From Brevibacillus porteri (lineage in GTDB: Bacteria; Bacillota; Bacilli; Brevibacillales; Brevibacillaceae), in assembly GCF_003013475.1 (NCBI RefSeq), contig NZ_PXZO01000064.1:124001-188000 (forward strand): a stretch of 64,000 bases of DNA, read 5' to 3'. The number at the start of each line of letters is the position of its first letter. Position 1 is the stretch's first letter. Under the pieces are notes generated by a model. It saw only the letters and a list, made by a program, of their open reading frames with translations. It was not told the origin of the DNA and made no database searches. The translations under genes were made by a program, and so were the position numbers. Shown piece after piece: positions 8,880-17,056 of the stretch.

Positions 8880-10233
8880 AGCCCTGATAGGCTCGCTGTT
8901 TGATATCGTGCACGTAACAGACGCAGAAGGCAGGACTTTGTATGGCTCGGAACGATATGAAGAATTTTTCGGAATCGATCCCAGGGAGATGATGGGCAAG
9001 CGTATCGAGGAGTTTCATCACCTCGGCTATTTTGCTCCAACGATTACGATGCGGGTCATTCGCGACAAGAAAAAGGTACACACGATTCAAACCACCCGCA
9101 AAAATCACAAGCTTTTTGTGGAAGGCACACCGATTTGGGATCAGGACGGGAATTTTAGCGGAGTGATCCATACGTTCATTGATATCACGAGCCAGGAGCA
9201 ACTCCAGCAGGAATTACATGAAGTCAAGTACGTCAGCACGGTCTTGCAGAGTGAAATGACGAAGGAGAACAACAGACAAAAAGGAGAGACGAGCTTGATC
9301 TACCGCAGTCAGTCCATGGAGCAGGTCGCGATGATGGCCAAAAAACTGTCGCAGGTAGAATCATCCATGATCCTGTTAGGAGAATCAGGTGTCGGAAAAG
9401 GCGTGCTGGCAAAATACATCCACGAGTGCAGTCCGCGGGTGGACAAGCCTTTCGTGCATATCAACTGCGGAGCCATTCCTGAGACATTACTGGAGTCAGA
9501 GCTGTTTGGCTATGAAAAGGGTGCTTTTACAGGAGCGTTCAAAGATGGTAAGGCAGGTTTAATTGAGAAGGCAAACGGAGGCACGCTGTTTTTGGACGAG
9601 ATCGGGGAAATGTCACTCTCCTTGCAAGTGAAGCTGCTGAATGTGTTGCAAGATAAAACCATTACGCCCGTAGGCAGCTCTGTTTCGCGAAAAGTAGATG
9701 TAAAGCTGATCACAGCCACGAATAAAAACCTGCGGCAAATGGTCAAGGAAGGCAAGTTTCGCGAGGATTTGTACTATCGCATTCACGTGGTACCATTGGA
9801 AATTCCACCGCTGCGCGAAAGGCAGGAAGAGATACCCGTGCTTGTTCATTTCTTTCTCAATGTCTTTTCGCAAAAGTACTGTTTGGAAAGACAACTCGCA
9901 GATACCTGCTATCGCATCCTCAGTGAATACGATTGGCCTGGCAATGTGAGGGAGTTGGAAAATGTGGTGGAACGGCTCGTCGTCACGTCTCACGATGTCC
10001 TCATTACGCCCGCGCAAATTCCGCGTTATATTCATAACCAAGAGACTAGTGTGAACAAAGGGATCAAGGTCGATCGTGTAATGCAGATGCAGGATGCCAT
10101 GGATGAGGTGGAACGCCAGCTCGTGCACCGGGCGTATGAGCAGCATAAGACGACGACAAAGGTAGCGGAAGCGCTCGGAATCAGTCAGCCGTCTGCAAGT
10201 CGCAAGCTGCGAAAATGGCTATGCACCATGTGA
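8866..10233 (+). CDS. Sigma-54-dependent transcriptional activator, PAS-AAA-HTH
   Basis: 455 residues; ATG 8866 has GGGAGGTAGAG upstream. N-terminal PAS sensor (about 5-125), AAA+ domain with Walker A GESGVGKG, the sigma-54 contact loop GAFTGA, Walker B GTLFLDEIGE, arginine-finger region FREDLYYRIHVVPLEIPPLRER, and WPGNVRELENV; C-terminal helix-turn-helix KVAEALGISQPSASRKLRKW of the Fis/TyrR type. Coupled to dctR by a 14-bp overlap. The target operon is not evident: I could not find a -24/-12 promoter by eye near the neighbouring genes. Activation requires sigma-54 (SigL) and an unknown small-molecule ligand bound by the PAS domain. Confidence 0.88.
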   Translation: MIDYEALIGSLFDIVHVTDAEGRTLYGSERYEEFFGIDPREMMGKRIEEFHHLGYFAPTITMRVIRDKKKVHTIQTTRKNHKLFVEGTPIWDQDGNFSGVIHTFIDITSQEQLQQELHEVKYVSTVLQSEMTKENNRQKGETSLIYRSQSMEQVAMMAKKLSQVESSMILLGESGVGKGVLAKYIHECSPRVDKPFVHINCGAIPETLLESELFGYEKGAFTGAFKDGKAGLIEKANGGTLFLDEIGEMSLSLQVKLLNVLQDKTITPVGSSVSRKVDVKLITATNKNLRQMVKEGKFREDLYYRIHVVPLEIPPLRERQEEIPVLVHFFLNVFSQKYCLERQLADTCYRILSEYDWPGNVRELENVVERLVVTSHDVLITPAQIPRYIHNQETSVNKGIKVDRVMQMQDAMDEVERQLVHRAYEQHKTTTKVAEALGISQPSASRKLRKWLCTM

Positions 10234-10282
10234 CACAGATGTACGATAATGGGGAGAGAACCCGGAGGAGGAGACTGGACAG

Positions 10283-11212
10283 ATGAACAAAGGGAAAGCA
10301 TTGCGAGCGGGAGATACAATCGGAGTAGTGGCAACCTCTAGTCCTGCTACAGAAGAAGTACTGAACAAAGCAATGGCAGAGCTGCAAGGTTTGGGATACA
10401 AGGTGAAAATATCGGATACGTGCCGAGAAGCGTACGGTGGGTATTTGGCGGGAACCCCTGAGCAACGGGCAGCTGAGCTGAATGCCATGTTCGTCGACGT
10501 GGAAGTGGACGGGATCATGTGCATGCGCGGCGGTTACGGCTCCCCGCAAATACTGTCCTTGCTCGATTATGACCTCATCGCCCAAAACCCGAAGCTGTTT
10601 ATCGGCTACAGCGACATTACGGCGCTGCATACCGTCTTCGGACAGCGTGCGAATCTGGCTACCCTTCACGGACCGATGGCAACCTCAGACATCGCACATG
10701 GACTGGATGACTGGTCCAAGCAATATTTGCTGCGTGCCATGACTCGCCCGGAGCCATTGGGAGCGATCATTAATCCGCCGGGGGAAGAAATCGTCTGTCT
10801 TGTCGAAGGTCAGGCAGCTGGACCCGTAGTCGGCGGGAATCTCGCCCTCGTCTCTGCTTTAATGGGGACGCCTTACCAGCTCGATACGAGAGGCAAGCTG
10901 TTGTTCCTCGAGGATATCGACGAAGAGCCGTACCGGATTGACCGCATGCTGACACAGCTTGCTCAAGGCGGCTTGTTTGATGATTGTGCGGGCGTCGTCA
11001 TCGGGACATGGACCGATTGTGAGCCGAAAAAGCGCGAAGGCTTCTCTGTCTGGGATGTGTTTCAAAATATCGTCGTGCCGTACGGAAAACCGACCATCTG
11101 GAACATTCAGATCGGACATGGCGCATGCAACATTGCTCTCCCTCTGGGCGTAGAGGCCAGTCTCGATGCGACAAACGGTGAACTGGTCATCGAAGAGAGT
11201 GTAACCATATAA
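10283..11212 (+). CDS. LD-carboxypeptidase, peptidase family S66
   Basis: 309 residues, cytoplasmic, ATG with GGAGGAGA upstream. Cleaves the L,D-bond of murein tetrapeptides during peptidoglycan recycling, or related peptides (LdcA/MccF group). The S66 signature elements are visible: MCMRGGYGS, the nucleophile in GYSDITALH, catalytic Glu in LLFLEDIDEEPYRIDRML and catalytic His in QIGHGACNIALPLG. Length is normal. Begins 49 bp after the sigma-54 activator, on the same strand, with no terminator between, so it may be co-transcribed; YkfA-like LD-carboxypeptidases are often in peptide-salvage operons but no epimerase gene is next to this one. Confidence 0.88.
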   Translation: MNKGKALRAGDTIGVVATSSPATEEVLNKAMAELQGLGYKVKISDTCREAYGGYLAGTPEQRAAELNAMFVDVEVDGIMCMRGGYGSPQILSLLDYDLIAQNPKLFIGYSDITALHTVFGQRANLATLHGPMATSDIAHGLDDWSKQYLLRAMTRPEPLGAIINPPGEEIVCLVEGQAAGPVVGGNLALVSALMGTPYQLDTRGKLLFLEDIDEEPYRIDRMLTQLAQGGLFDDCAGVVIGTWTDCEPKKREGFSVWDVFQNIVVPYGKPTIWNIQIGHGACNIALPLGVEASLDATNGELVIEESVTI

Positions 11213-11234
11213 CGAGAATGCTTTTTCTTTCAGG

Positions 11235-11275
11235 AAGGCTTCCCCAACCATTGCAGAGTTGGTGGAGGCCTTTTT
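11235..11275 (+). terminator. Rho-independent terminator
   Basis: Hairpin around CCAAC...GTTGG extended by AGGC/GCCT-type pairs, followed by TTTTT, closing the LD-carboxypeptidase gene. Confidence 0.75.
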
Positions 11276-11422
11276 GGGTTATTTAGAAAAATAAGGAAAC
11301 GGGACGTTTGACCCATAAATTACTTTCCAGTTTATCCCGATTATTAGATGGAATGTAAAAATAAGACGGAATATGGAAGTTGCTTGCAGAGGATTTTTTT
11401 GGAAAGGGGGATAGGTCTAAAG

Positions 11423-11794
11423 ATGCTAGCGTTACTTCAAGTACTTGCAATGGGGTTGTTCAGCCCCGAGTACTCATATGTCGTGCGGGGAGCGACCCTC
11501 AAGTGTAGCAAGGGAACCGACCCCGGCATATTGAATTTGCCCTTGTGCCATGGCGTTTATAGCCTAGATAAGCCTGTCATGAATGTTGCCGATCATGTCC
11601 CTGGTGTGAACATCGGATGCTTTGGGTTTTGCACAGCGGCAGGAGGAGGACTGTGTGTGCCACAGACGACCTCGAAATGGACAGATGGAAAGCACGATGT
11701 GCTCATCGACAACGAGCATGCCTTGCTGAGCAAGTCGCAGCTAGTCTGCAATCTGTCAGGCATCATCACGATTGAAACAGACGGTCAGGATTGA
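11423..11794 (+). CDS. DUF4280 PAAR-like protein
   Basis: 123 residues from ATG 11423 (GGGGGATAG upstream). After a short hydrophobic N-terminus the sequence shows the DUF4280 pattern: YVVRGATLKCSKGT, ILNLPLCHGVY, DKPVMNVADHVPGVNIGCFGFC, GGGLCVPQT, LLSKSQLVCNLSGIITI. This PAAR-like fold caps spike tips in contractile injection and type-VI-like systems and is found in Gram-positive clusters with VgrG-like proteins. The following truncated VgrG-like gene fits that context; the rest of such a system (tube, sheath, baseplate) is absent. Five or more cysteines are conserved-looking and may bind metal. Probably a remnant that remains intact as an ORF. Confidence 0.75.
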   Translation: MLALLQVLAMGLFSPEYSYVVRGATLKCSKGTDPGILNLPLCHGVYSLDKPVMNVADHVPGVNIGCFGFCTAAGGGLCVPQTTSKWTDGKHDVLIDNEHALLSKSQLVCNLSGIITIETDGQD

Positions 11795-11832
11795 CGCTTC
11801 CCATTGCTTGCTAGAGAAGGAGGGGAGAGAAC

Positions 11833-12342
11833 ATGCAGCGTACAAGCGGGGTCATGACCTATCAGGATATAAAATTCGTTTGGCCATATGGACCGATCCG
11901 GCTAGATCAGCTGGAGTTCGTCCATCAGACAGGCACGCATGCCAGGCTCACGATCACAGGAATTGTCCCGGAAGAAAAAGAGGACGAGATCATCAATCGT
12001 GCCGGCACCCACGATCCCATCGAGCTGTACAAGGTGGAAGGCGGGCAAATACTGCCCATTTTCATGGGACGGCTGGATCATGTGGAGATCGAGGTCGTAC
12101 GGGACATTCACTACGTCACGATAAAGGCCGTGTCGCATACATATGCTTTGGACATGAGCCTGAAAACACGTTCGTTTCAACAGGTGAATCGGTTGTACCG
12201 GGATGTCGTAGACGAGATCATGTCCATCTATCACGGCGTCTCGGTGCGGTCGGCGGTGCGGAAATCCTGGAAGAAACGGCGCTGCAACTGCCGCGACCTA
12301 AGACCTGAAAACAATCGCTTAGACTGCCGCTGTTGTAAATAA
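11833..12342 (+). pseudogene. Truncated VgrG/phage-gpD-like spike protein
   Basis: ATG with GAAGGAGGGGAG ribosome site, 38 bp after the DUF4280 gene. The first ~138 codons read as the N-terminus of a VgrG or late-control-D-like protein (LEFVHQTGTHARLTITGIVP, DPIELYKVEGGQILPIFMG, DHVEIEVVRDIHYVTIKAVS, LDMSLKTRSFQQ). Full-length members are several hundred residues; here homology stops after IMSIYHGVS and the last ~30 codons (KSWKKRRCNCRDLRPENN...) are out-of-character sequence lying in a hairpin repeat. I read this as a gene cut by a deletion or insertion. The spike role is known for the family; loss of function is inferred. Confidence 0.65.
12285..12335. repeat. Hairpin repeat, copy A
   Basis: Imperfect palindrome with left arm CAACTGCCGCGACCTAAG and right arm CTTAGACTGCCGCTGTTG. 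It shares the 16-mer ACCTAAGACCTGAAAA and the right-arm core with a second copy at 25636-25702. It sits exactly where the VgrG-like gene loses homology. Confidence 0.45.
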
Positions 12343-12846
12343 ACTAGCAAACCCGTTGGCGCATTGAGGTCGATATCCAGCACCGTGGTTTATCTACGAT
12401 CGCCTGTTCCGTTTTTATAGACAGTTTCTTCGAAGAATTGAGTATTAACGTTGGTGGCTTTTGACCAATGCCACCGTTGTCTTTCAACTTATTAAGTAAA
12501 TTCCATCCCATATTCAAACCATCTGTTCTCCTGCTCGATAATGGAAGACGTTTTCTCAACATACCACTCGGGTTGCGGTTCTTCAGGGGGGATCTCGGGC
12601 AGTCGATAGATCATGTCAATGATAGCCCCTTTCCAAGAGGCTATCTACCTTTTTGATTTAAGGAGAATGCGTTGGATTTTATGCACTGAGGAAAAAATTG
12701 TACTTACAATAAAAGAGGTCTAAATGTAGCTCAATGATATCACTGATAACGGCTTAGAGTGCATCAGTTGAGAATCGTATTTGGTGAGTCAATCTGTATA
12801 GGTTATGGTATAATCTACCTGCTACTTTATCGGGAGGGCAGAAAAC
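12343..12846. other. Gene-free 504-bp stretch with decayed coding traces
   Basis: AT-richer than its surroundings. On the complement, 12492-12648 reads as the end of a protein (IIDMIYRLPEIPPEEPQPEW ... GMEFT-stop), and just before 12400 the complement reads VLDIDLNAPTGLLVYLQQRQ; neither has a start, and I cannot name the parents. They look like remnants of deleted genes. The last ~60 bp should hold the promoter of the ankyrin gene (TATAATCTACC-like sequence near 12808). Confidence 0.4.
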
Positions 12847-13779
12847 ATGTCAATTAAATTGAAACGAAGTTTACTTTTAGGATCAGTTGCTGTAGTTTGC
12901 TTATCCATATGGGCTATTGTTATACAGAACATTACAGGGACAAAATCGTTATCATCAAATTCAAATTCGAATGCTCAGAACCAAAATACCGCAGCGGATA
13001 AAGCACCTAATCTGAAAAAGGAAATCAATCCAAACCCTGACGTTCCAACTCAAGACGGAACCCCAAGCTTAAGTAAAGCTAAAGATGAAGTATCTAATCA
13101 AGTGGCCAAGTCCGGAAAAGATAAATCTAATCAACCTGAAGTATCGATGAACCTCAATTATGATCAAGTAATTAGACTTACAAAGGGTGATAAGATAGTT
13201 GCCATTGCAGATGATCAACTGGCTTCAGAAGAAGCAAGGAAGGCAAGACAAGAAATAGACGATTCTTGGAGTCGGTTTGACGCCTTAACTTTTAATGCTT
13301 CAGCTCTGGATAATAAGATAGACAAGGTGAAGCTATATTTGAAAGCTGGAATGGACCCAAATGCATACATAGAAGGGGAGGTAGGAAGGAAGAGTCGTCC
13401 CATTCATGCCGCAGCTAGTAATGGCCATTTGGAAATGGCTAAACTCCTCCTTGAACATGGAGCAAATCCAAATCACCTGGAAGGAAAATACTCAGTGATC
13501 ACTTTGGCAATTGACAACTATGACATGTTGGACGTGTTACTAAAGTCAGGTGCTGAGCCTGATTTAAATTATCAGAACCATCGATCACCACTAATGCGAG
13601 TAGTACAGGATGATAGCGTAGACCTAGCAGAGTTGTTATTAGAGCACGGAGCAAATCCGAATCTTTCGACTCCTTACCACCCAGATTATCCATCCACCTT
13701 TATGACTCCGTTGGAGGAAGCAAGAAGGAGGGGAAATCAAGAAATGATTGCTTTGCTTGAGGCATACGTCCGCAACTAG
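12847..13779 (+). CDS. Exported/membrane-anchored ankyrin-repeat protein
   Basis: 310 residues, ATG with GGGAGGG upstream. An N-terminal membrane segment (LLLGSVAVVCLSIWAIVI, about 10-27) without an obvious cleavage site is followed by a low-complexity Asn/Ser/Lys linker (about 33-100) and a region of at least four ankyrin repeats: DKVKLYLKAGMDPNAYI, RPIHAAASNGHLEMAKLLLE HGANPNH, DMLDVLLKSGAEPD, SVDLAELLLEHGANPN. Likely a type-II membrane or surface protein binding another protein; partner unknown. Its codon use is AT-rich compared with neighbours. The stop lies 7 bp from the breakpoint of a truncated serine hydrolase gene, so it may have arrived with a local rearrangement. Confidence 0.75.
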   Translation: MSIKLKRSLLLGSVAVVCLSIWAIVIQNITGTKSLSSNSNSNAQNQNTAADKAPNLKKEINPNPDVPTQDGTPSLSKAKDEVSNQVAKSGKDKSNQPEVSMNLNYDQVIRLTKGDKIVAIADDQLASEEARKARQEIDDSWSRFDALTFNASALDNKIDKVKLYLKAGMDPNAYIEGEVGRKSRPIHAAASNGHLEMAKLLLEHGANPNHLEGKYSVITLAIDNYDMLDVLLKSGAEPDLNYQNHRSPLMRVVQDDSVDLAELLLEHGANPNLSTPYHPDYPSTFMTPLEEARRRGNQEMIALLEAYVRN

Positions 13780-13785
13780 AACTTG

Positions 13786-14331
13786 CGAGATGTCCTGCTC
13801 GGTGTATTGTGGACCGAGAAAGGTAGTGATGTCAGGCATATCGAAGCCGCTTGAGTAGGTAAGCATGTCGTACATGGTGAGCGGTTTTCCGGTCGTATTG
13901 GGAACCTTTAGCCCGCCGAGATATGCCTCTACATTATGATGCAGGTCTATTTTGCCCGCATCGACTTGCTGCAAGACGGCCATGGCGGTAAAGGTTTTCG
14001 TTACAGAGCCAATTTGGAACACCGTGTCTTTAGCAACAGGGGTATTCTTTTCCTTGTCAGCGAAGCCGTAGCCTTTGTTCACGATAACCTTGCCATCTTG
14101 GACGACAACAAAGTTGGAACCATTCACATTGAATTTTTTCATTTTCTCTGCAAACAGTGGATCGGCAAACGCTTCTACTTCTTTGGCATCCAGCGGTCCT
14201 TTTATCGTGGTGGCAGCAATGGATGCAGTCTGATTTATTTCCATTGCACCGAGCGGCTGCGTACATACGGCAATCAAGGTCGGGGAGAGAAGAAAAACCG
14301 TGAGACTCATTTTTTGAAAAACATTTTTCAT
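13786..14331 (-). pseudogene. Truncated duplicate of the serine hydrolase gene at 14784
   Basis: The first ~182 codons (MKNVFQKMSLTVFLLSPTLI ... to GPQYTEQDIS) match the neighbouring 666-residue serine hydrolase almost residue for residue, including the SxxK element SVTKT, then homology stops abruptly 7 bp from the ankyrin gene. The YxN and later motifs, and the SLH part, are missing, so the product cannot be an active enzyme. The lipobox-like cysteine is retained in altered context (LIAVC). The upstream ~120 bp are also duplicated. Reads as a tandem duplication followed by deletion. Confidence 0.85.
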
Positions 14332-14448
14332 GCGAGATTCCCCTTTTGATTTATGCTTTTATGCTAATACGTTTTGGGGCATCGACTCCGAGAGTGAGCG
14401 CTTGAGCACAGTATGGCAAAGCTAGCGCCATATTCGGTAGTTACTTTG

Positions 14449-14460
14449 TGTCATATGACA
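14449..14460. promoter_or_regulatory. Perfect palindrome TGTCATATGACA, copy 1
   Basis: A 12-bp perfect palindrome about 120 bp upstream of the truncated serine hydrolase copy. The same palindrome occurs at 16949-16960, in the same relative place upstream of the intact copy. Candidate operator. Confidence 0.45.
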
Positions 14461-14506
14461 TTTTTGCACTCGCTCACGGCATGCTCAACGGATTACGGAG
14501 CAAATG

Positions 14507-14537
14507 AAAAAGGCTGCCGAGTTTCTCGACAGCCTTA
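14507..14537 (-). terminator. Rho-independent terminator for the 50-residue gene
   Basis: On the complement: stem AAGGCTGTCGAG / CTCGGCAGCCTT followed by TTTTTC, 20 bp after the stop codon at 14557. Confidence 0.85.
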
Positions 14538-14556
14538 AAGTGGGGGAGAATAGCTA

Positions 14557-14709
14557 TTAATCTTTCAACTCTGTAATTACTTTTGAAGCACGTTTTTCAT
14601 CTGGGGTAGGGAACATTTGATATTGATGCTGAAGCTCGATTTCCTTCTCATTCAAGTCACTTGAATCTCTTTGCTCAGCTTGTCCCCTGTGTTTATCGCT
14701 ATTTTCCAC
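14557..14709 (-). CDS. Small hypothetical protein, 50 residues
   Basis: Starts at GTG (complement of 14707-14709) with a strong GAGGGAGGTGA ribosome site, encodes 50 mostly charged, soluble residues (ENSDKHRGQAEQRDSSDLNE, then KEIELQHQYQMFPTPDEKRA) and stops just before a good terminator. No signal peptide, membrane segment or known motif. The combination of ribosome site, sensible composition and terminator makes this a likely real small gene; I do not recognise the family. Confidence 0.6.
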   Translation of the reverse strand: MENSDKHRGQAEQRDSSDLNEKEIELQHQYQMFPTPDEKRASKVITELKD

Positions 14710-14783
14710 GACCAGTCACCTCCCTCAAAGGAGTAGGGTATACAACAAGTTCCTACTTTATCCCAAAAAGAGGAAAAGGATGC

Positions 14784-16784
14784 TTATCGTTTAATCGGCA
14801 ATGAATAGTAACCAAATGCTAAGTCAAGCAAGGCACTGGCTTCTTGACGCTTCAGTAAATCTTGTGCGCGGAATGTGAAAGAGCCATCTGCGTTTACCTT
14901 CGTGTCAGGATCGACGATGCCTTGTGAAACAAGAGCAGTGATCGCATCTTTTGCCCAGGCGTCGGCTGTGTCTTGCAGTGTCACTTTGCTGGTTGCCACA
15001 GGTTCAAGCTGCTTCAAATTTTGGATCATGGCAGCAGCGACTTGTCTTGTGATTGGTGCCGATGGGTTCAAATTAGGGATGCCCGCGGCCAATTGCTCTC
15101 TAAGCCCGTCTTCACTCCCGGCCATTACGTACTGGCCTTGTGCTTTGATCAGGGCGTCAGCAAATTCGCCTTGTGTCATGGTCCCTGTAGGGTCAAATTT
15201 ATTTCCTGTTGTCGCTCCCATAATGGAAAAGGCGCTGAGGTTGTTGATATGGGTTTTATAGCTGCTGGTGTTAGGGACGTCTGAGTAGGGCTTTTTCATT
15301 TCCATTTTTTGCGAATCGGCAGCAAGGCTAACGCCTTTTGGCGTTGTATGATAGAAGTATTTGATGTTACCGTTTTTGTCTTCCTTGAACGCGACTTTTT
15401 CGCCTTCCTCATCTACAAATAGCAATGGGTGAATCATTCGCAGCTTTTGTTTTCCGGTTGCCTCACCCTCAAGCACGAGTGATCCATTCTCATAGGTAAT
15501 TGAAGTGCGTGTCCAATAGGCACGCGTATTTTGATACAGGCCGAAATATTTTTGCGCATCTGCTTCACTCAAGGGCAAGTAATCAGGCTCTGGATCTGCT
15601 TTTGCTTTTGCTTTTTCGGGGAAATAATGATCCATGAATTCTTTGTAAATATCAGCGCTAACCATTGAATCATTGTTGTAGGACATGAAAAAGCCGGTTT
15701 TTTGTTCCGGGATCAATACCATTAGGGAAGAATGGCCTGGCATGTTTCCGCCCTTCAAAACAACGTGCTGACCATTTGCATACTGTGGAAAATAGTTTTC
15801 AAAGCCTACGGTTGTGATCGGGATGTCCTTATCCGCGAAAATCTGGTGCGTATGCATCAATTCCATACTTTTTTCGCTGACAATTTCCTTGCCGTCAAAT
15901 TTTCCGTTTTGCAGTTGCATGATCATGTACTTTGCCATGTCTTCTGCTGTTGATAGAATACTTCCCTGCGGACCATCCGTTGGAGCGTGTCCTTCTGCCG
16001 GACGTGGCTCGCCATTAGGACCGTAATGGGCAGCCATTCTCTTCAAGAGCTCAGGCTTGAAACGTACACTGGTCGAGGTCATTCCGAGAGGCTTGAACAC
16101 TTTTTCATCCATATACTGGGCAAAGGGGATTCCACTTGCTTTTTCCACGGCATAGCCAGCGAGTAAGAATCCTGTATTATCATACGTATAGGCTTCGCCA
16201 GGTGGTCGGATGACGGTCGGCATGTGCTTTGAAAGGAATTCATCCATAGAGATGTCCTGCCCGATGTATTGTGGACCGGTAAAGGTAGTTTCGTCAGGCA
16301 ATTCGAAGCCGGTTGTGTAGGTGAGCAAGTCGTACATGGTGACCGGTTTTCCTGTCTTATTCGGAATTTTTAGCCCACCGAGATATTCCTCTATATTGCC
16401 ATGTAGGTCAATTTTACCCGCATCGACTTGCTGCATGGCAGCCAAGGCGGTAAAAGTTTTCGATACTGAGGCAATTTGGAACACCGTATCTTTATCAACA
16501 GGGATTTTCTTTTCCTTGTCAGCAAAGCCGTAGCCTTTGTTCACGATGACTTTGCCATCACGGACGACAACAAAGCTGGAACCAGCCACATTAAATTCTT
16601 TCATTTTATTTGCAAACAATGGATCGGCAAACGCTTCTATTTCTTTGGCATCCAGGGGTCCTTGGGCAGCAATGGAAGCAGTCTGAGTGGATTCCACAGC
16701 ACCGAGCGGTTGCGTGCATGCGGCAATCAAGGTCGTGGAGAGAAGAAAAACGACGAGACTCATTTTTTGTATCATTTTTTTCAT
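14784..16784 (-). CDS. Secreted serine hydrolase (beta-lactamase/PBP fold) with SLH domain
   Basis: 666 residues. Lipoprotein-like signal with LIAAC (Cys23). Class-C beta-lactamase/esterase-type catalytic domain, about 45-400: SxxK motif S106-V-S-K109, YxN-type TYDNTG near 205, and a C-terminal lipocalin-like beta extension (YFGLYQNTRAYW, about 410-500) common in this family. Residues about 520-660 carry S-layer-homology-type segments (MGATTGNKFDPTGTMTQGEF, APITRQVAAAMIQNL), which would attach it to the cell wall. Substrate unknown: D-amino-acid peptides, esters or beta-lactams are all possible. Divergent from the sensor/kinase genes at 17057-19457, which could regulate it. Confidence 0.83.
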   Translation of the reverse strand: MKKMIQKMSLVVFLLSTTLIAACTQPLGAVESTQTASIAAQGPLDAKEIEAFADPLFANKMKEFNVAGSSFVVVRDGKVIVNKGYGFADKEKKIPVDKDTVFQIASVSKTFTALAAMQQVDAGKIDLHGNIEEYLGGLKIPNKTGKPVTMYDLLTYTTGFELPDETTFTGPQYIGQDISMDEFLSKHMPTVIRPPGEAYTYDNTGFLLAGYAVEKASGIPFAQYMDEKVFKPLGMTSTSVRFKPELLKRMAAHYGPNGEPRPAEGHAPTDGPQGSILSTAEDMAKYMIMQLQNGKFDGKEIVSEKSMELMHTHQIFADKDIPITTVGFENYFPQYANGQHVVLKGGNMPGHSSLMVLIPEQKTGFFMSYNNDSMVSADIYKEFMDHYFPEKAKAKADPEPDYLPLSEADAQKYFGLYQNTRAYWTRTSITYENGSLVLEGEATGKQKLRMIHPLLFVDEEGEKVAFKEDKNGNIKYFYHTTPKGVSLAADSQKMEMKKPYSDVPNTSSYKTHINNLSAFSIMGATTGNKFDPTGTMTQGEFADALIKAQGQYVMAGSEDGLREQLAAGIPNLNPSAPITRQVAAAMIQNLKQLEPVATSKVTLQDTADAWAKDAITALVSQGIVDPDTKVNADGSFTFRAQDLLKRQEASALLDLAFGYYSLPIKR

Positions 16785-16948
16785 GTGCGATTCTCCTTAT
16801 TGTTTTGACAACATGTTTTGACGCACCGACTCTGAGAGTGAGCGTTTGAGCACAGTATGGCAAAGCTCGCGTCATACTCGGTAGTTACTTTCTGTCATCA
16901 CTTTTCCGACTGACAAAATGATTTTGATGAAATGACATGGCTTTGCCT

Positions 16949-16960
16949 GTCATATGACAT
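16949..16960. promoter_or_regulatory. Perfect palindrome TGTCATATGACA, copy 2
   Basis: Second copy of the palindrome at 14449-14460, in the divergent region between the intact serine hydrolase gene and the sensor protein gene at 17057. Could be bound by the fused response regulator encoded nearby; that is a guess. Confidence 0.45.
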
Positions 16961-17056
16961 TTTGATACTGGTTCATGTGACGTGCAGTGGATTATGGTAA
17001 TGGCAGACCGTCATCAGTGTGTCGGAAAAGATATAGATAGGAGAGAATTAGCTTAA

